Source of the DNA: CAXBMB01 sp052078155
Lineage (GTDB): Bacteria > Pseudomonadota > Alphaproteobacteria > Kiloniellales > DSM-21159
Assembly: GCA_052078155.1 (NCBI GenBank)
Contig: JBQJBP010000001.1
Location: 620,001 to 684,000 of the forward strand
Direction of reading: 5' to 3'
DNA length: 64,000 nucleotides
Part shown: positions 1 through 8,656 of the stretch, in pieces
Numbering within the stretch: position 1 is the stretch's first letter
Layout of the letters: every line of letters starts with the position of its first letter
Notes under the pieces: model-generated
The model's input: only the letters and a program-made list of their open reading frames with translations
Told to the model about the DNA's origin: nothing
The model's database searches: none
Translations under genes and position numbers: made by a program

Positions 1-99
1 GATGCAGGCGGTCCATCAACAAGGTCCAAAAGAGCCGCATCCCAATAAGAAAAAGAAGCAAAGCCTCAGTGGAGTGGGGCGAAACCTGAAAGGCACAAG
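1..99 (+). other. Sequence just upstream of ntrC, possibly the end of ntrB
   Basis: In this bacterial group ntrB normally precedes ntrC, so the 3' end of ntrB is expected here. All three plus-strand frames are open at the left edge, with stops at 46-48, 87-89 and 119-121, and none has a recognisable kinase C-terminal motif. The frame cannot be decided. An AAAGG at about 88-92 is the likely ribosome-binding site of ntrC. Confidence 0.25.
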
Positions 100-1545
100 A
101 TGGCCAGCGCGACCATCCTGATAGCAGATGATGACCGGGCCATTCGCACGGTTTTAACCCAGGCCCTCACGCGGGAGGGCTACGAAGTACGCTCCACCGG
201 CAATGCCGCCACACTGTGGCGTTGGGTCCAGGACGGGCAGGGGGACCTGGTGATCACTGATGTGGTCATGCCCGATGAAAATGGCCTGGAACTGATTCCC
301 CGGATCAAAAAACTGCGCCCGCACCTTCGGGTTATCGTCATGTCTGCGCAGAACACCCTTTTGACGGCGGTAAAGGCCACAGAAAGAGGGGCTTTTGAAT
401 ATCTGCCCAAACCCTTTGACCTGAAGGAACTGCTGCGCACTGTGGCCCGCGGTCTGTCTTCGCCCCAGGGGGAAGCTGACGCCCAGGAACTGGACGGAGA
501 AGAAGAGCGTCTGCCGCTGATCGGCCGCTCTCCGGCCATGCAGGAAATTTACCGTGTGCTGGCCCGGCTGATGGGCACGGACCTGACAGTCATGGTCTAC
601 GGTGAGTCCGGAACCGGCAAGGAACTGGTGGCCCGCGCCCTGCATGACTATGGCAAAAGGCGAAACGGGCCCTTTGTGCCCATCAACATGGCGGCCATCC
701 CCAAGGAACTGATCGAAAGCGAGCTCTTTGGCCATGAAAAGGGGGCCTTCACCGGCGCCGCCAACCGCTATGCCGGGCGGTTTGAGCAGGCCAGCGGCGG
801 AACCCTGTTCCTGGATGAAATTGGCGACATGCCACTGGAAGCGCAAACCCGATTGCTTCGGGTGCTGCAGGAAGGGGAATACACCACCGTCGGCGGCAGA
901 ACACCCATCCGGGCAGATGTGCGCATTGTGGCGGCCACCCACCGGGATCTGCGTCAGATGGTCCGTGCCGGGCATTTCCGAGAAGATCTCTTTTACCGGC
1001 TGAACGTGGTGCCCATCCGACTGCCTCCTTTGCGGGAGCGGTCAGAGGATGTGGTTGAGCTGATCCGCCACTTCTTTGCGCGGGTTCAGGAAGAAGGGCT
1101 GCCGGCCAAGACACTGGACAACGAAGCTCTGGATTTCCTGCGCAGCTACCGCTGGCCGGGCAATGTCCGTGAACTGGAAAATCTCGTGCAGCGTCTGGTG
1201 GCGCTCTACAATCAGGAAGTCATCAGTGTTGACATTGTGCGGGCGGAACTGAGTGAAGCTCCTCATGTTCAGGAGGCCGAGGCTGCTCCGGAGGCCGATG
1301 CCTCACTGGGGGCGACTGTGGAACGACTCCTCAGGCATTATTTCGATGCCCACAGCGAAGAGTTACCTGCTGCAGGTCTCTATGAACGGGTGATTCGCGA
1401 AGTGGAAAAACCTTTGATCGAATTGTCCCTGAATGCCACCAAGGGAAACCAGCTGAAAGCCGCAGAATTGCTGGGTGTCAACAGAAACACACTCAGAAAG
1501 AAAATTAGAGAACTGGACATTGAGGTAATGAGAGGCCTTAAATAG
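100..1545 (+). CDS. ntrC: NtrC, sigma-54-dependent nitrogen response regulator
   Basis: Response regulator that, when phosphorylated by NtrB under nitrogen limitation, activates sigma-54 promoters such as those of glutamine synthetase and ammonium transport. The receiver domain spans residues 1-120, with acidic residues D10-D12, the phospho-acceptor D54 (ITDVVMPD) and K104. The AAA+ domain is at about 138-370, with Walker A GESGTGKE (168-175) and the sigma-54 contact loop GAFTGA (215-220). A Fis-type helix-turn-helix at about 450-475 (KAAELLGVNRNTLRKKI) ends the protein. At 481 residues it is a normal full-length NtrC. It stands at the head of the ntrC-ntrY-ntrX series; intact key motifs make the call secure. 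Confidence 0.97.
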   Translation: MASATILIADDDRAIRTVLTQALTREGYEVRSTGNAATLWRWVQDGQGDLVITDVVMPDENGLELIPRIKKLRPHLRVIVMSAQNTLLTAVKATERGAFEYLPKPFDLKELLRTVARGLSSPQGEADAQELDGEEERLPLIGRSPAMQEIYRVLARLMGTDLTVMVYGESGTGKELVARALHDYGKRRNGPFVPINMAAIPKELIESELFGHEKGAFTGAANRYAGRFEQASGGTLFLDEIGDMPLEAQTRLLRVLQEGEYTTVGGRTPIRADVRIVAATHRDLRQMVRAGHFREDLFYRLNVVPIRLPPLRERSEDVVELIRHFFARVQEEGLPAKTLDNEALDFLRSYRWPGNVRELENLVQRLVALYNQEVISVDIVRAELSEAPHVQEAEAAPEADASLGATVERLLRHYFDAHSEELPAAGLYERVIREVEKPLIELSLNATKGNQLKAAELLGVNRNTLRKKIRELDIEVMRGLK

Positions 1546-1561
1546 CCACTGTGTCTTTATC

Positions 1562-1575
1562 GCCACAGCTGTGGC
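1562..1575. promoter_or_regulatory. 14-bp perfect palindrome behind ntrC
   Basis: GCCACAGCTGTGGC is a perfect palindrome 16 nt after the ntrC stop, followed by TTTGCC. It could be a weak terminator hairpin or a protein-binding site in the ntrC-ntrY gap (1546-1731). The T-run is too short for a confident terminator. Confidence 0.3.
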
Positions 1576-1731
1576 TTTGCCGCACAGCCCGGGTGAGGGG
1601 CCTGTGGGGCAGTTTGAGGCGAGTGTTTTGGCGGGTATGTTTTTCGGTCTGTCCAGTGTCTGGTGCAAAGGGGGAAAAGCCGGCTACGGATCTCCTGATC
1701 GTGCCTTTTGGGATGACCTGTGGGGGCAGAG

Positions 1732-4140
1732 ATGAGCCAAAGTGATCATCTGGCCGAACCACCGGTGTTGCCGAACCAGGATCCCGAACATCAGACTGTT
1801 GCCAAACTCTTCTCCTGGGCGCGGGCGGTGCGTCTGGAAAGCAAGCTGGCGGTGGTGCTTTTTATCGCCGCTCTGGGCTCAGGTATTCTCACCTTTGTCG
1901 CTCTGACGGCGCGCGAAGGCTGGTTCTCTGATCCTGATTCCGTCCTCATCCTCCTGATCGTTGACCTGGTCCTTCTGACCGGTTTTGCCACCCTCATTCT
2001 GCGGCGCATGGTGGTATTGTGGATTGAGCGTCGACGCGCCTCAGCCGGGGCCAAACTGCACACGCGCCTGGCCGGGCTTTTTGCCCTGGTGGCCTTGACC
2101 CCGACCCTTTTCATTGCCGTTTTTTCGACCTTGTTCTTCTATTTCGGTCTGGAAAGCTGGTTCAGTGACCGGGTCAGTACGGCGGTGAAGGAATCTCTGA
2201 CCGTTGCTGAAGCATATCTGGCTGAGCACCGCCAGAACATTGCAGCGGATGCTCTGGCCATGGCGCAGGACATTAACCGCTATGGCCCGGCCCTGCAGGG
2301 GAACACCCAGCAGTTTAACCAACTGGTGGGCGGTCAGGCCGCACTGCGCTCCCTGTCCGAAGCCGTCATCCTCTCCCGGGACGGCCGCATTCTGGCCAAA
2401 GGGGGCTACAGCTTGCTGCTGGACTTTGATCTGCAGATTCCGCCGCTGGCCTGGGATGTGGCAGACCGGGGGGAAGTGGCTTTGGTCACTGCCGGCACCG
2501 AAGATCGTGTGCGTGCGCTTCTCAAACTGCAGGGCTGGAACAGCGTCTATCTTTATGTGGGCAGGCTGGTTGATCCCCGGGTCCTGGGGCACATGGAGCG
2601 TTCCTCCGATGCGGTTTCCCTCTATGAACAGCTGGAGGGACAGCGCGGTGAGCTGATCATCACCTTTGCTCTGTTCTTTGTGTTGATCTCGTTGTTGTTG
2701 CTCTTGGCAGCAGCCTGGGTGGGGCTGTCTTTCGCCAGCCGTCTGAGTGGCCCCATCGGTCGTCTGGTTGTGGTGGCCAACAGAGTTGGCCAGGGCGATT
2801 TCAAGGCCCGCATTGAAAGCAGCGACGATACCGATGAGATTTCCACTTTGTCTCGTGCGTTCAATCACATGGCCGATGATCTTCAACAGCAGCAAGGGGC
2901 ACTACTGCAGGCCAATAATGAGCTGGAAGAGCGGCGTCTTTTCATCGAAGCCGTCCTGTCCGGGGTCTCATCTGGCGTTCTGGGGTTGAATGAAAAAGGG
3001 GAGGTGACCCTGCAGAACCGCGCGGCCAGCGAGTTGCTGTCCATTGCGCCGGAGCGTCTGCAGGGACGTAAGGTGGCCCGCTTGTCCCATGATGTGCGGG
3101 ATCTGCTGGATCAGGCCAGCCGCCGACCGGGCCGTGTGCACGAGAGCCAGGCCAGCCTGGACAGGGATGACGGCAACCACCGGACTTTCCTGTTGCGGGT
3201 AGTGGCAGAGGCCGAAGAGGGCGGTGTCATCGGCGGTTATGTGGTGACCTTTGATGACATTACGGAGCTTTTGTCGGTCCAGCGCAAAGCTGCCTGGGCG
3301 GATGTGGCCCGCCGCATCGCTCATGAAATCAAGAACCCGCTGACCCCCATTCAGCTGTCTGCTGAGCGGCTAAAACGAAAGTACCTCAAGCAGATTGACG
3401 TGGATCAGGACATCTTCGTGACCTGTACCGATACCATTGTCCGGCAGGTGGGGGATATTGGCCGGATGGTCGACGAGTTTTCCTCCTTCGCCCGCATGCC
3501 CACGGCGGTGCTGAAAGAGCAGGATTTGCGACAGGTCGTTTTGGACTCCGTCAGCCTGCAGAAATCGGCCAATCACAAGGGAACCAGCTATGAAAGCCAG
3601 TTGCCAGAGCAGCCGGTGCTGCTGTCCTGTGACGGCGGACAGCTGCGCCAGGCGCTGACCAATTTGCTCAAAAACGCTCTGGAATCCATTGAGGCCCGCC
3701 AGGCGACTGACAGGCAAGGCGGGCAAGAGCCAGCCGAAGGCCGGATTACCGTGTCCCTGACAGAGGATGCCGAAGCCATCGGCATTCTGATTGAAGACAA
3801 TGGCAAAGGCCTGCCGCGGCAGGAAAGAAACAGACTGACAGAGCCTTATGTCACGACCCGGGAAAAGGGTACGGGACTGGGGCTGGCGATTGTGAAGAAG
3901 ATTTTGGAAGACCACGGCGGCACGCTGGTGCTGGAAGATTTGCCCCAGGGGGCCTGTGTGAAACTGTTGTTTCCGCTGCAAAGCGGAACAGCAAAATCAC
4001 CAGACCCGGACAACACCACAAACCCGGACAACAGCAGCCAAGCCGTCGAACAAGATGACCAGGAAACAGGCCAAGAGATGAATGCACCAGTTGCCTCTAC
4101 TTCTCCTAAGTCGTTGAAGGAGAACCATGATGAGTCATGA
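1732..4140 (+). CDS. ntrY: NtrY, membrane sensor histidine kinase
   Basis: Sensor kinase partner of NtrX; in alphaproteobacteria the pair links nitrogen and redox or oxygen signals to transcription. Three hydrophobic segments lie in the first 150 residues, followed by a periplasmic stretch and a further membrane segment at about 310-330. Then come a HAMP region, a PAS domain (about 400-500), a HisKA dimerisation region with the phospho-acceptor H531 (IAHEIKNPLTPIQLSAERL) and a HATPase with DNGKGLP and GTGLGLAIVKK. An in-frame GTG lies at 1720, but the ATG at 1732 has GGGGGCAG 5-9 nt upstream and is preferred (802 residues). The C-terminal 40 residues are a low-complexity N/D/Q/P tail. The gene overlaps ntrX. 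Confidence 0.95.
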   Translation: MSQSDHLAEPPVLPNQDPEHQTVAKLFSWARAVRLESKLAVVLFIAALGSGILTFVALTAREGWFSDPDSVLILLIVDLVLLTGFATLILRRMVVLWIERRRASAGAKLHTRLAGLFALVALTPTLFIAVFSTLFFYFGLESWFSDRVSTAVKESLTVAEAYLAEHRQNIAADALAMAQDINRYGPALQGNTQQFNQLVGGQAALRSLSEAVILSRDGRILAKGGYSLLLDFDLQIPPLAWDVADRGEVALVTAGTEDRVRALLKLQGWNSVYLYVGRLVDPRVLGHMERSSDAVSLYEQLEGQRGELIITFALFFVLISLLLLLAAAWVGLSFASRLSGPIGRLVVVANRVGQGDFKARIESSDDTDEISTLSRAFNHMADDLQQQQGALLQANNELEERRLFIEAVLSGVSSGVLGLNEKGEVTLQNRAASELLSIAPERLQGRKVARLSHDVRDLLDQASRRPGRVHESQASLDRDDGNHRTFLLRVVAEAEEGGVIGGYVVTFDDITELLSVQRKAAWADVARRIAHEIKNPLTPIQLSAERLKRKYLKQIDVDQDIFVTCTDTIVRQVGDIGRMVDEFSSFARMPTAVLKEQDLRQVVLDSVSLQKSANHKGTSYESQLPEQPVLLSCDGGQLRQALTNLLKNALESIEARQATDRQGGQEPAEGRITVSLTEDAEAIGILIEDNGKGLPRQERNRLTEPYVTTREKGTGLGLAIVKKILEDHGGTLVLEDLPQGACVKLLFPLQSGTAKSPDPDNTTNPDNSSQAVEQDDQETGQEMNAPVASTSPKSLKENHDES

Positions 4141-5503
4141 CATCCTGATTGTAGATGATGAAGCAGACATCCGTTTGCTGATCGAAGGCATTCTGCAGGA
4201 TGAGGGGTACAACACCCGTAATGCAGCAGACAGTTCGGCGGCCCTGGAGGCTCTGAGCGAGGCGCAACCTGACCTGATTATCCTGGATATCTGGCTGGAA
4301 AACTCCAAGCTGGACGGCCTGCAGTTGCTCAAGGAAATCAAAAAACGCTGGCCGGAGATTCCGGTGGTGATGATCTCTGGCCATGGCAACATCGAAACGG
4401 CCGTTAACGCCATTAAGCTCGGCGCCTACGAGTTTATCGAAAAACCCTTTAAGGCCGACCGGCTGTTGCTGGTGGTCGCGCGGGCCACTGAAGCGGCAGC
4501 GCTGCGCCGGGAGAACGCCGAACTCAAGCAGTTGCGGGGGCCGGAAAGCTCCCTGATCGGTGATTGCTCAGCCATTATCCAGCTGCGCCACCAGGTCCAG
4601 AAGGTCGCGCCGACAGGCAGCCGGGTGCTGATAACCGGTCCGGCAGGGGCAGGCAAGGAAGTGGTCGCCCGTCAGATCCATACGCAATCGAGACGTTCAG
4701 ACGGCCCCTTCATTGTTCTCAATTGCGCCACAATGCATCCCGATCGGCTGGAAAGTGAGCTTTTTGGCATCGAAGAGGACGGGGAGATCAAGGTCGGTAC
4801 CTTCGAACAGGCCCATGAAGGCACCCTGCTGCTCGACGAAGTGGCGGACATGCCTCAGGAAACTCAGGGCAAGATTGTCCGGGCCTTGCAGGAACAGACC
4901 TTTGAGCGGGTTGGCGGCAGCGACAAGGTGGAAGTTGACGTGCGCGTCATCGCCGCGACCAACAAAGACCTGACAGAAGCCATTTCGGAAGGCCGTTTTC
5001 GCGAAGATCTCTACTACCGGCTCAATGTGGTGCCCCTGCAGGTGCCGGCCTTGATGGAACGGCAGGAAGATCTGCCTCAACTGGTGGCGCACTTCATGGA
5101 AAAATCGGCAGTCGATGCCGGCATGCCGGTCCGCCTGCTGGCCGATGACGCCATTGCCGCGCTTCAGGGCTACGACTGGCCAGGAAATGTACGTCAGCTG
5201 CGCAATGCCATCGACTGGATGCTGATCATGGCCCCGGGCAACAGCGAAGAGCCCATTCGCTCAGACATGTTGCCTCCTGACATCACGGGCGGCGGCGCTT
5301 CTGTTGGGGGTGGCAGCAACCAAAGCGAATACATGTCACTGTCTCTCAGGCAGGCGCGGGAGCGCTTTGAAAAGCAGTATCTGGAAACCCAGGTGGCCCG
5401 CTTTGGCGGCAACATTTCCCGAACCGCTGCCTTTATTGGAATGGAGCGCTCTGCCCTGCACCGAAAGCTGAGGTCGCTGGGGATCAACACCTCGGAACGT
5501 TGA
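4130..5503 (+). CDS. ntrX: NtrX, response regulator of the NtrC family without GAFTGA
   Basis: Response regulator cognate to NtrY. The receiver domain carries DDEAD near the N-terminus, the phospho-acceptor D53 (IILDIWLEN) and a C-terminal KPF. The AAA+ domain has Walker A GPAGAGKE, but the position of the sigma-54 contact loop reads FGIEEDGEIKVGTFEQ instead of GAFTGA. It therefore probably does not activate sigma-54 holoenzyme in the NtrC manner, which is known for alphaproteobacterial NtrX. A Fis-type HTH (RTAAFIGMERSALHRKLRSL) ends the protein. Two ATGs at 4127 and 4130 are possible; AAGGAG at 4117-4122 is better spaced for 4130. The start overlaps the ntrY end by 11 nt, so translation is coupled. 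Confidence 0.95.
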   Translation: MSHDILIVDDEADIRLLIEGILQDEGYNTRNAADSSAALEALSEAQPDLIILDIWLENSKLDGLQLLKEIKKRWPEIPVVMISGHGNIETAVNAIKLGAYEFIEKPFKADRLLLVVARATEAAALRRENAELKQLRGPESSLIGDCSAIIQLRHQVQKVAPTGSRVLITGPAGAGKEVVARQIHTQSRRSDGPFIVLNCATMHPDRLESELFGIEEDGEIKVGTFEQAHEGTLLLDEVADMPQETQGKIVRALQEQTFERVGGSDKVEVDVRVIAATNKDLTEAISEGRFREDLYYRLNVVPLQVPALMERQEDLPQLVAHFMEKSAVDAGMPVRLLADDAIAALQGYDWPGNVRQLRNAIDWMLIMAPGNSEEPIRSDMLPPDITGGGASVGGGSNQSEYMSLSLRQARERFEKQYLETQVARFGGNISRTAAFIGMERSALHRKLRSLGINTSER

Positions 5504-5739
5504 CCCCCGTCAGGGAATTGGGCAGTCTCCGCGCTCTGAGGTGTGCCTGTCTTTTGGTTTTGCCGGACGGGTAACCTCTCGTCTTAAGCCTGACATAATT
5601 GGTGAATAGGAACGGGATCAGACATCAAAGAGCTTTCTGAGCGCTCTGATCTAACCTGTTGATAAGAGATACGTTTGTGTGAGGGAATGGCGGGTTCAGG
5701 CTGAACAAACATGCCGTCTCTGGAAAATGGAAGTTAAGC

Positions 5740-7116
5740 ATGAAGGTGATCATCTGCGGCGCAGGTCAAGTGGGCTTCAACATTGCCCGGACCCTGGCCA
5801 ATGAATCTGTTGATGTGACGGTCATCGACCAGTCTGCAGAGCTGATTCACAAGATCAGCGATTCACTTGATGTTACCGGCCTGGTTGGCTTTGCCTCCCA
5901 CCCCGATGTTCTGGAGCGGGCAGGGGCGCGCGATGCGGATATGATCATCGCTGTGACCTATGCGGACGAAGTGAACATGGTCGCCTGTCAGGTGTGTCAC
6001 TCGATCTTTGAAGTGCCGACCAAGATCGCCCGTGTCCGTCATCAGTCCTACCTGAACCCCGTCTGGTCCGACCTCTTTTCCAGCCAGCACATGCCCATTG
6101 ACGTGATCATCTCCCCGGAAGTGGAGGTGGCACGGTCTATCGCCCGACGCCTAGAAATTCCCGGCGCCTTTGAAGCCTCTAACCTGGCTGACGGGATCAT
6201 CACCCAAATCGGGGTGCGCATTCGCGAAGAAACACCGATCATCCACACGCCTTTGCGCCAGCTGACAGATCTCTTCCCGGATCTTCACATGACCATTGTC
6301 GCCATTGACCGCAATGGGGAGCAACTGGTGGCAGATGGCGATCAGGTGCTGATGCCCGGCGATGACGTCTACTTCGTCTGTGAGACAGCCCATCTGGCGC
6401 GTGCCATGCTGTCCTTTGGCTATGAAGAAAAGGAAGCCCGGCGGGTGATCCTGATTGGCGGGGGCAACATTGGCCTCTACCTCTCCACCATGGTGGAGGA
6501 ACGCCATCCGCAGGTGCAGCTGAAAATCATTGAAGTGGACAAAACCCGGGCGGAAAAAGTCGCCATGGAGCTCAATCGCTCTGTGGTCATTCACGGGGAC
6601 GCACTGGACAGCGAAATTCTGGAAGAGTGCAACGTCGCAATGGCTGAAACCATTGTCTCAGTCACCAATGATGACGAGGTTAACATCCTGTCGTCGCTGC
6701 TGGCGAAAAAGCACGGCGCGAAAAAGGCTGTGACCCTGATCAATTCCAACTCTTACTCACAGCTTGTCGGGTCTTTGGGCATTGATACGGTGGTCAGCCC
6801 GCGGGCCATTACCGTGTCGACCATCCTGCAGCATGTACGTCGGGGCCGCATTCGCTCTGTTCACTCCCTGATCGATGGGTTTGGGGAGCTGATCGAAGCG
6901 GAAGCCATGGAAACGTCAGGACTGGTCGGCAAGCCACTGCGGGAGGCCAATCTGCCTGACGGCGTGATTGTCGGTGCGGTGGTTCGGGACAAGGAAGTGA
7001 TCATTCCGCGGGGCGATACCATTACCAAAGCCGGTGATCTGGTGATCTTCTTTGCACAGCGAAACAGCATCAAGAAGGTGGAAAAACTCTTCTCTGTTAA
7101 GCTTGAGTTTTTCTGA
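5740..7116 (+). CDS. trkA: TrkA, potassium uptake NAD-binding subunit
   Basis: Cytoplasmic peripheral subunit that gates Trk/Ktr-type potassium channels in response to nucleotides. The 458 residues form the usual tandem of two RCK modules. The first NAD-binding fold starts at once (IICGAGQVGFNIA). The second starts near residue 234 (VILIGGGNIGLYLS), and each is followed by an RCK-C (TrkA-C) domain. The membrane subunit TrkH is not in the window. The 236-bp gap before it, after ntrX, shows no gene. A position downstream of ntrYX is standard in Rhodospirillales-type genomes. Confidence 0.95.
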   Translation: MKVIICGAGQVGFNIARTLANESVDVTVIDQSAELIHKISDSLDVTGLVGFASHPDVLERAGARDADMIIAVTYADEVNMVACQVCHSIFEVPTKIARVRHQSYLNPVWSDLFSSQHMPIDVIISPEVEVARSIARRLEIPGAFEASNLADGIITQIGVRIREETPIIHTPLRQLTDLFPDLHMTIVAIDRNGEQLVADGDQVLMPGDDVYFVCETAHLARAMLSFGYEEKEARRVILIGGGNIGLYLSTMVEERHPQVQLKIIEVDKTRAEKVAMELNRSVVIHGDALDSEILEECNVAMAETIVSVTNDDEVNILSSLLAKKHGAKKAVTLINSNSYSQLVGSLGIDTVVSPRAITVSTILQHVRRGRIRSVHSLIDGFGELIEAEAMETSGLVGKPLREANLPDGVIVGAVVRDKEVIIPRGDTITKAGDLVIFFAQRNSIKKVEKLFSVKLEFF

Positions 7117-7189
7117 TTTCTCAATTAGTTACTGGATTTTTCTGAAAACGAACTTTCTTTCCTGTGACAGCAACTCTCCTGGAATTTAC

Positions 7190-7927
7190 ATGACGACGTT
7201 ATCCCGACCTGAGGCCGTGATTTTCGACTGGGACAATACACTGGTGGATACCTGGCCGGTGATCCATCAGGCCCTGGTGACGACCTTCACTCATTTTGGG
7301 ATGGAGCCCTGGACCCTGGAAGAAGTGCACCAGCGTGTCCGGGCCTCGGCACGTGACACCTTTCCCGGTCTCTTTGGAGAAGACCGCTGCGATGAAGCGT
7401 CAGAGATCTTTTACGGTGCCTTTGAAGCCTGCCATCTGGACGCTCTTGAGCCCTTGCCGGGTGCCGGCAACCTGCTCAGCACTCTGGCAGAACAAGGCTT
7501 GCACTTAAGCCTGGTCAGCAACAAGCGGGGAGACTACCTGCGGCGCGAAATGGTTCACCTGGGCTGGGCTCCATATTTTGCCAATGCCGTTGGCGCCAAT
7601 GATGCACAGCGGGACAAACCCTCTGTCGATCCCGTGTTGCTGGCTCTGGGCCATGACAGGGAAAACGAGGACAAGCAAAGTGAAGCTGCTGAGTTGCGGG
7701 CTCGGGTGAAAGCAGAAAGCGGTGATGGACGCCGTTTGGAGCCCTCTGCGAAAGTCTGGTTTGTCGGTGACACGGACATTGATATTCTCTGCGCAGCCAA
7801 TGCCGGGTGCACCGGCGTTCTTTTGCGGCCAACGCCGCCTGCTGCTGGTGAATTTGCTGAAGCTGCGCCTCTGGCCCATGCAGAAAGCTGTGATCAGTTA
7901 TTGGACCTGGTTCTGGCAAGCGGATGA
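7190..7927 (+). CDS. HAD-family phosphatase (phosphoglycolate phosphatase-like)
   Basis: Haloacid-dehalogenase-fold hydrolase of 245 residues. Motif I is IFDWDNTLVDTW near residue 10, where the nucleophile is the first Asp of DWDNT. Motif II is LVSNKRG at about 105. A conserved Lys occurs in AQRDKPSVDP, and motif III/IV is VWFVGDTDIDILCA near 190. A helical cap lies between motifs I and II, as in the Gph/PGP group. An upstream in-frame start at 7052 would overlap trkA and add a non-conserved leader, so the ATG at 7190 is chosen although its ribosome-binding site is weak. The substrate cannot be told. A HAD gene between trkA and hfq is a recurrent alphaproteobacterial arrangement. Confidence 0.85.
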   Translation: MTTLSRPEAVIFDWDNTLVDTWPVIHQALVTTFTHFGMEPWTLEEVHQRVRASARDTFPGLFGEDRCDEASEIFYGAFEACHLDALEPLPGAGNLLSTLAEQGLHLSLVSNKRGDYLRREMVHLGWAPYFANAVGANDAQRDKPSVDPVLLALGHDRENEDKQSEAAELRARVKAESGDGRRLEPSAKVWFVGDTDIDILCAANAGCTGVLLRPTPPAAGEFAEAAPLAHAESCDQLLDLVLASG

Positions 7928-8017
7928 TTGTGCGGCCCTTTGTGGCAGGCGATTACATCGCAAAGACAAACTTGTAATGTAAATTCTATCAGATCAATTG
8001 CTTACGGGGTTTTCCGG

Positions 8018-8167
8018 ATGTTTGTGCTGGCCCCAAAAGCATGGCTGGTTGCTGTGCCATTTTTTATTTGCTGCTTTGCCGCACTGTCTCTTTTGCAATC
8101 CAGAAAGAGAAGGCATAATGAAGAGCTTGCCCAACGAAGACCTGTTTCCTATCTAGGATGTAAGTGA
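8018..8167 (+). CDS. Possible 49-residue single-pass membrane protein
   Basis: Small open frame in the long gap before hfq. It has about 20 hydrophobic residues (WLVAVPFFICCFAALSLL) followed by a basic stretch QSRKRRH, a plausible N-out/C-in single-span topology. The ribosome-binding site is poor (CGGGG 11 nt upstream). No family is recognised. It may equally be chance coding in the hfq leader. Confidence 0.25.
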   Translation: MFVLAPKAWLVAVPFFICCFAALSLLQSRKRRHNEELAQRRPVSYLGCK

Positions 8168-8396
8168 TGGGACAGAAAGACGGGAACACTGCCTTCTTTT
8201 TGTCAGAACTTCTCCTCTATGATTGGAAAAAAAGAGGCGGGTTCACGGTTCGTTGGATACATCCCTTGGGAGGAGAAAGCTCCTGAGGCGTGTTTTTGAC
8301 GGAGCGAGCCGACTTGATTAGGACGACGTGCCAATGGGTGGCCTGTTCACCCCAGCAATAAAAACCTTAAAAGCAAAAGAAAGGGGGTTTTGAGGA
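8168..8396 (+). promoter_or_regulatory. Leader and promoter region of hfq
   Basis: No gene is visible in this stretch. TTGACG at 8296-8301 followed 17 nt later by TAGGAC (8319-8324) is a possible weak sigma-70 promoter. A short hairpin AGGAG/CTCCT lies just upstream, near 8272-8285. The proposal rests on motif matching only. Confidence 0.25.
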
Positions 8397-8654
8397 ATGG
8401 CCGGTGAAAAATCACAAAATGTTCAGGACGTCTTCCTGAACCACATCCGAAAAAACAAAGTTCCGGTCACCGTTTTCCTTGTGAACGGTGTCAAACTTCA
8501 AGGCATCGTTACGTGGTTTGACAATTTCTGTGTCCTGCTGCGCCGGGATGCCCATTCTCAACTGGTCTACAAGCACGCGATTTCGACCATCATGCCGTCG
8601 GCGCCCGTGCAGTTGTTCGACCCGACGGACAAAGAGGAGGCCGCTGAGGCCTGA
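8397..8654 (+). CDS. hfq: Hfq, RNA chaperone
   Basis: Sm-like hexameric RNA chaperone that pairs small RNAs with mRNAs. At 85 residues it has the full Sm core. The Sm1 region is VPVTVFLVNGVKLQGIVTWF. The Sm2 region is VYKHAISTIMPS, containing the YKHA signature. The Q/N residues of the N-terminal helix (NVQDVFLNHIRKN) contribute to the proximal RNA-binding face. The acidic C-terminal tail is short, as usual in alphaproteobacteria. GAGG directly before the ATG is the ribosome-binding site. Only 2 nt separate it from hflX, the classic hfq-hflX pair. Confidence 0.98.
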   Translation: MAGEKSQNVQDVFLNHIRKNKVPVTVFLVNGVKLQGIVTWFDNFCVLLRRDAHSQLVYKHAISTIMPSAPVQLFDPTDKEEAAEA

Positions 8655-8656
8655 AC

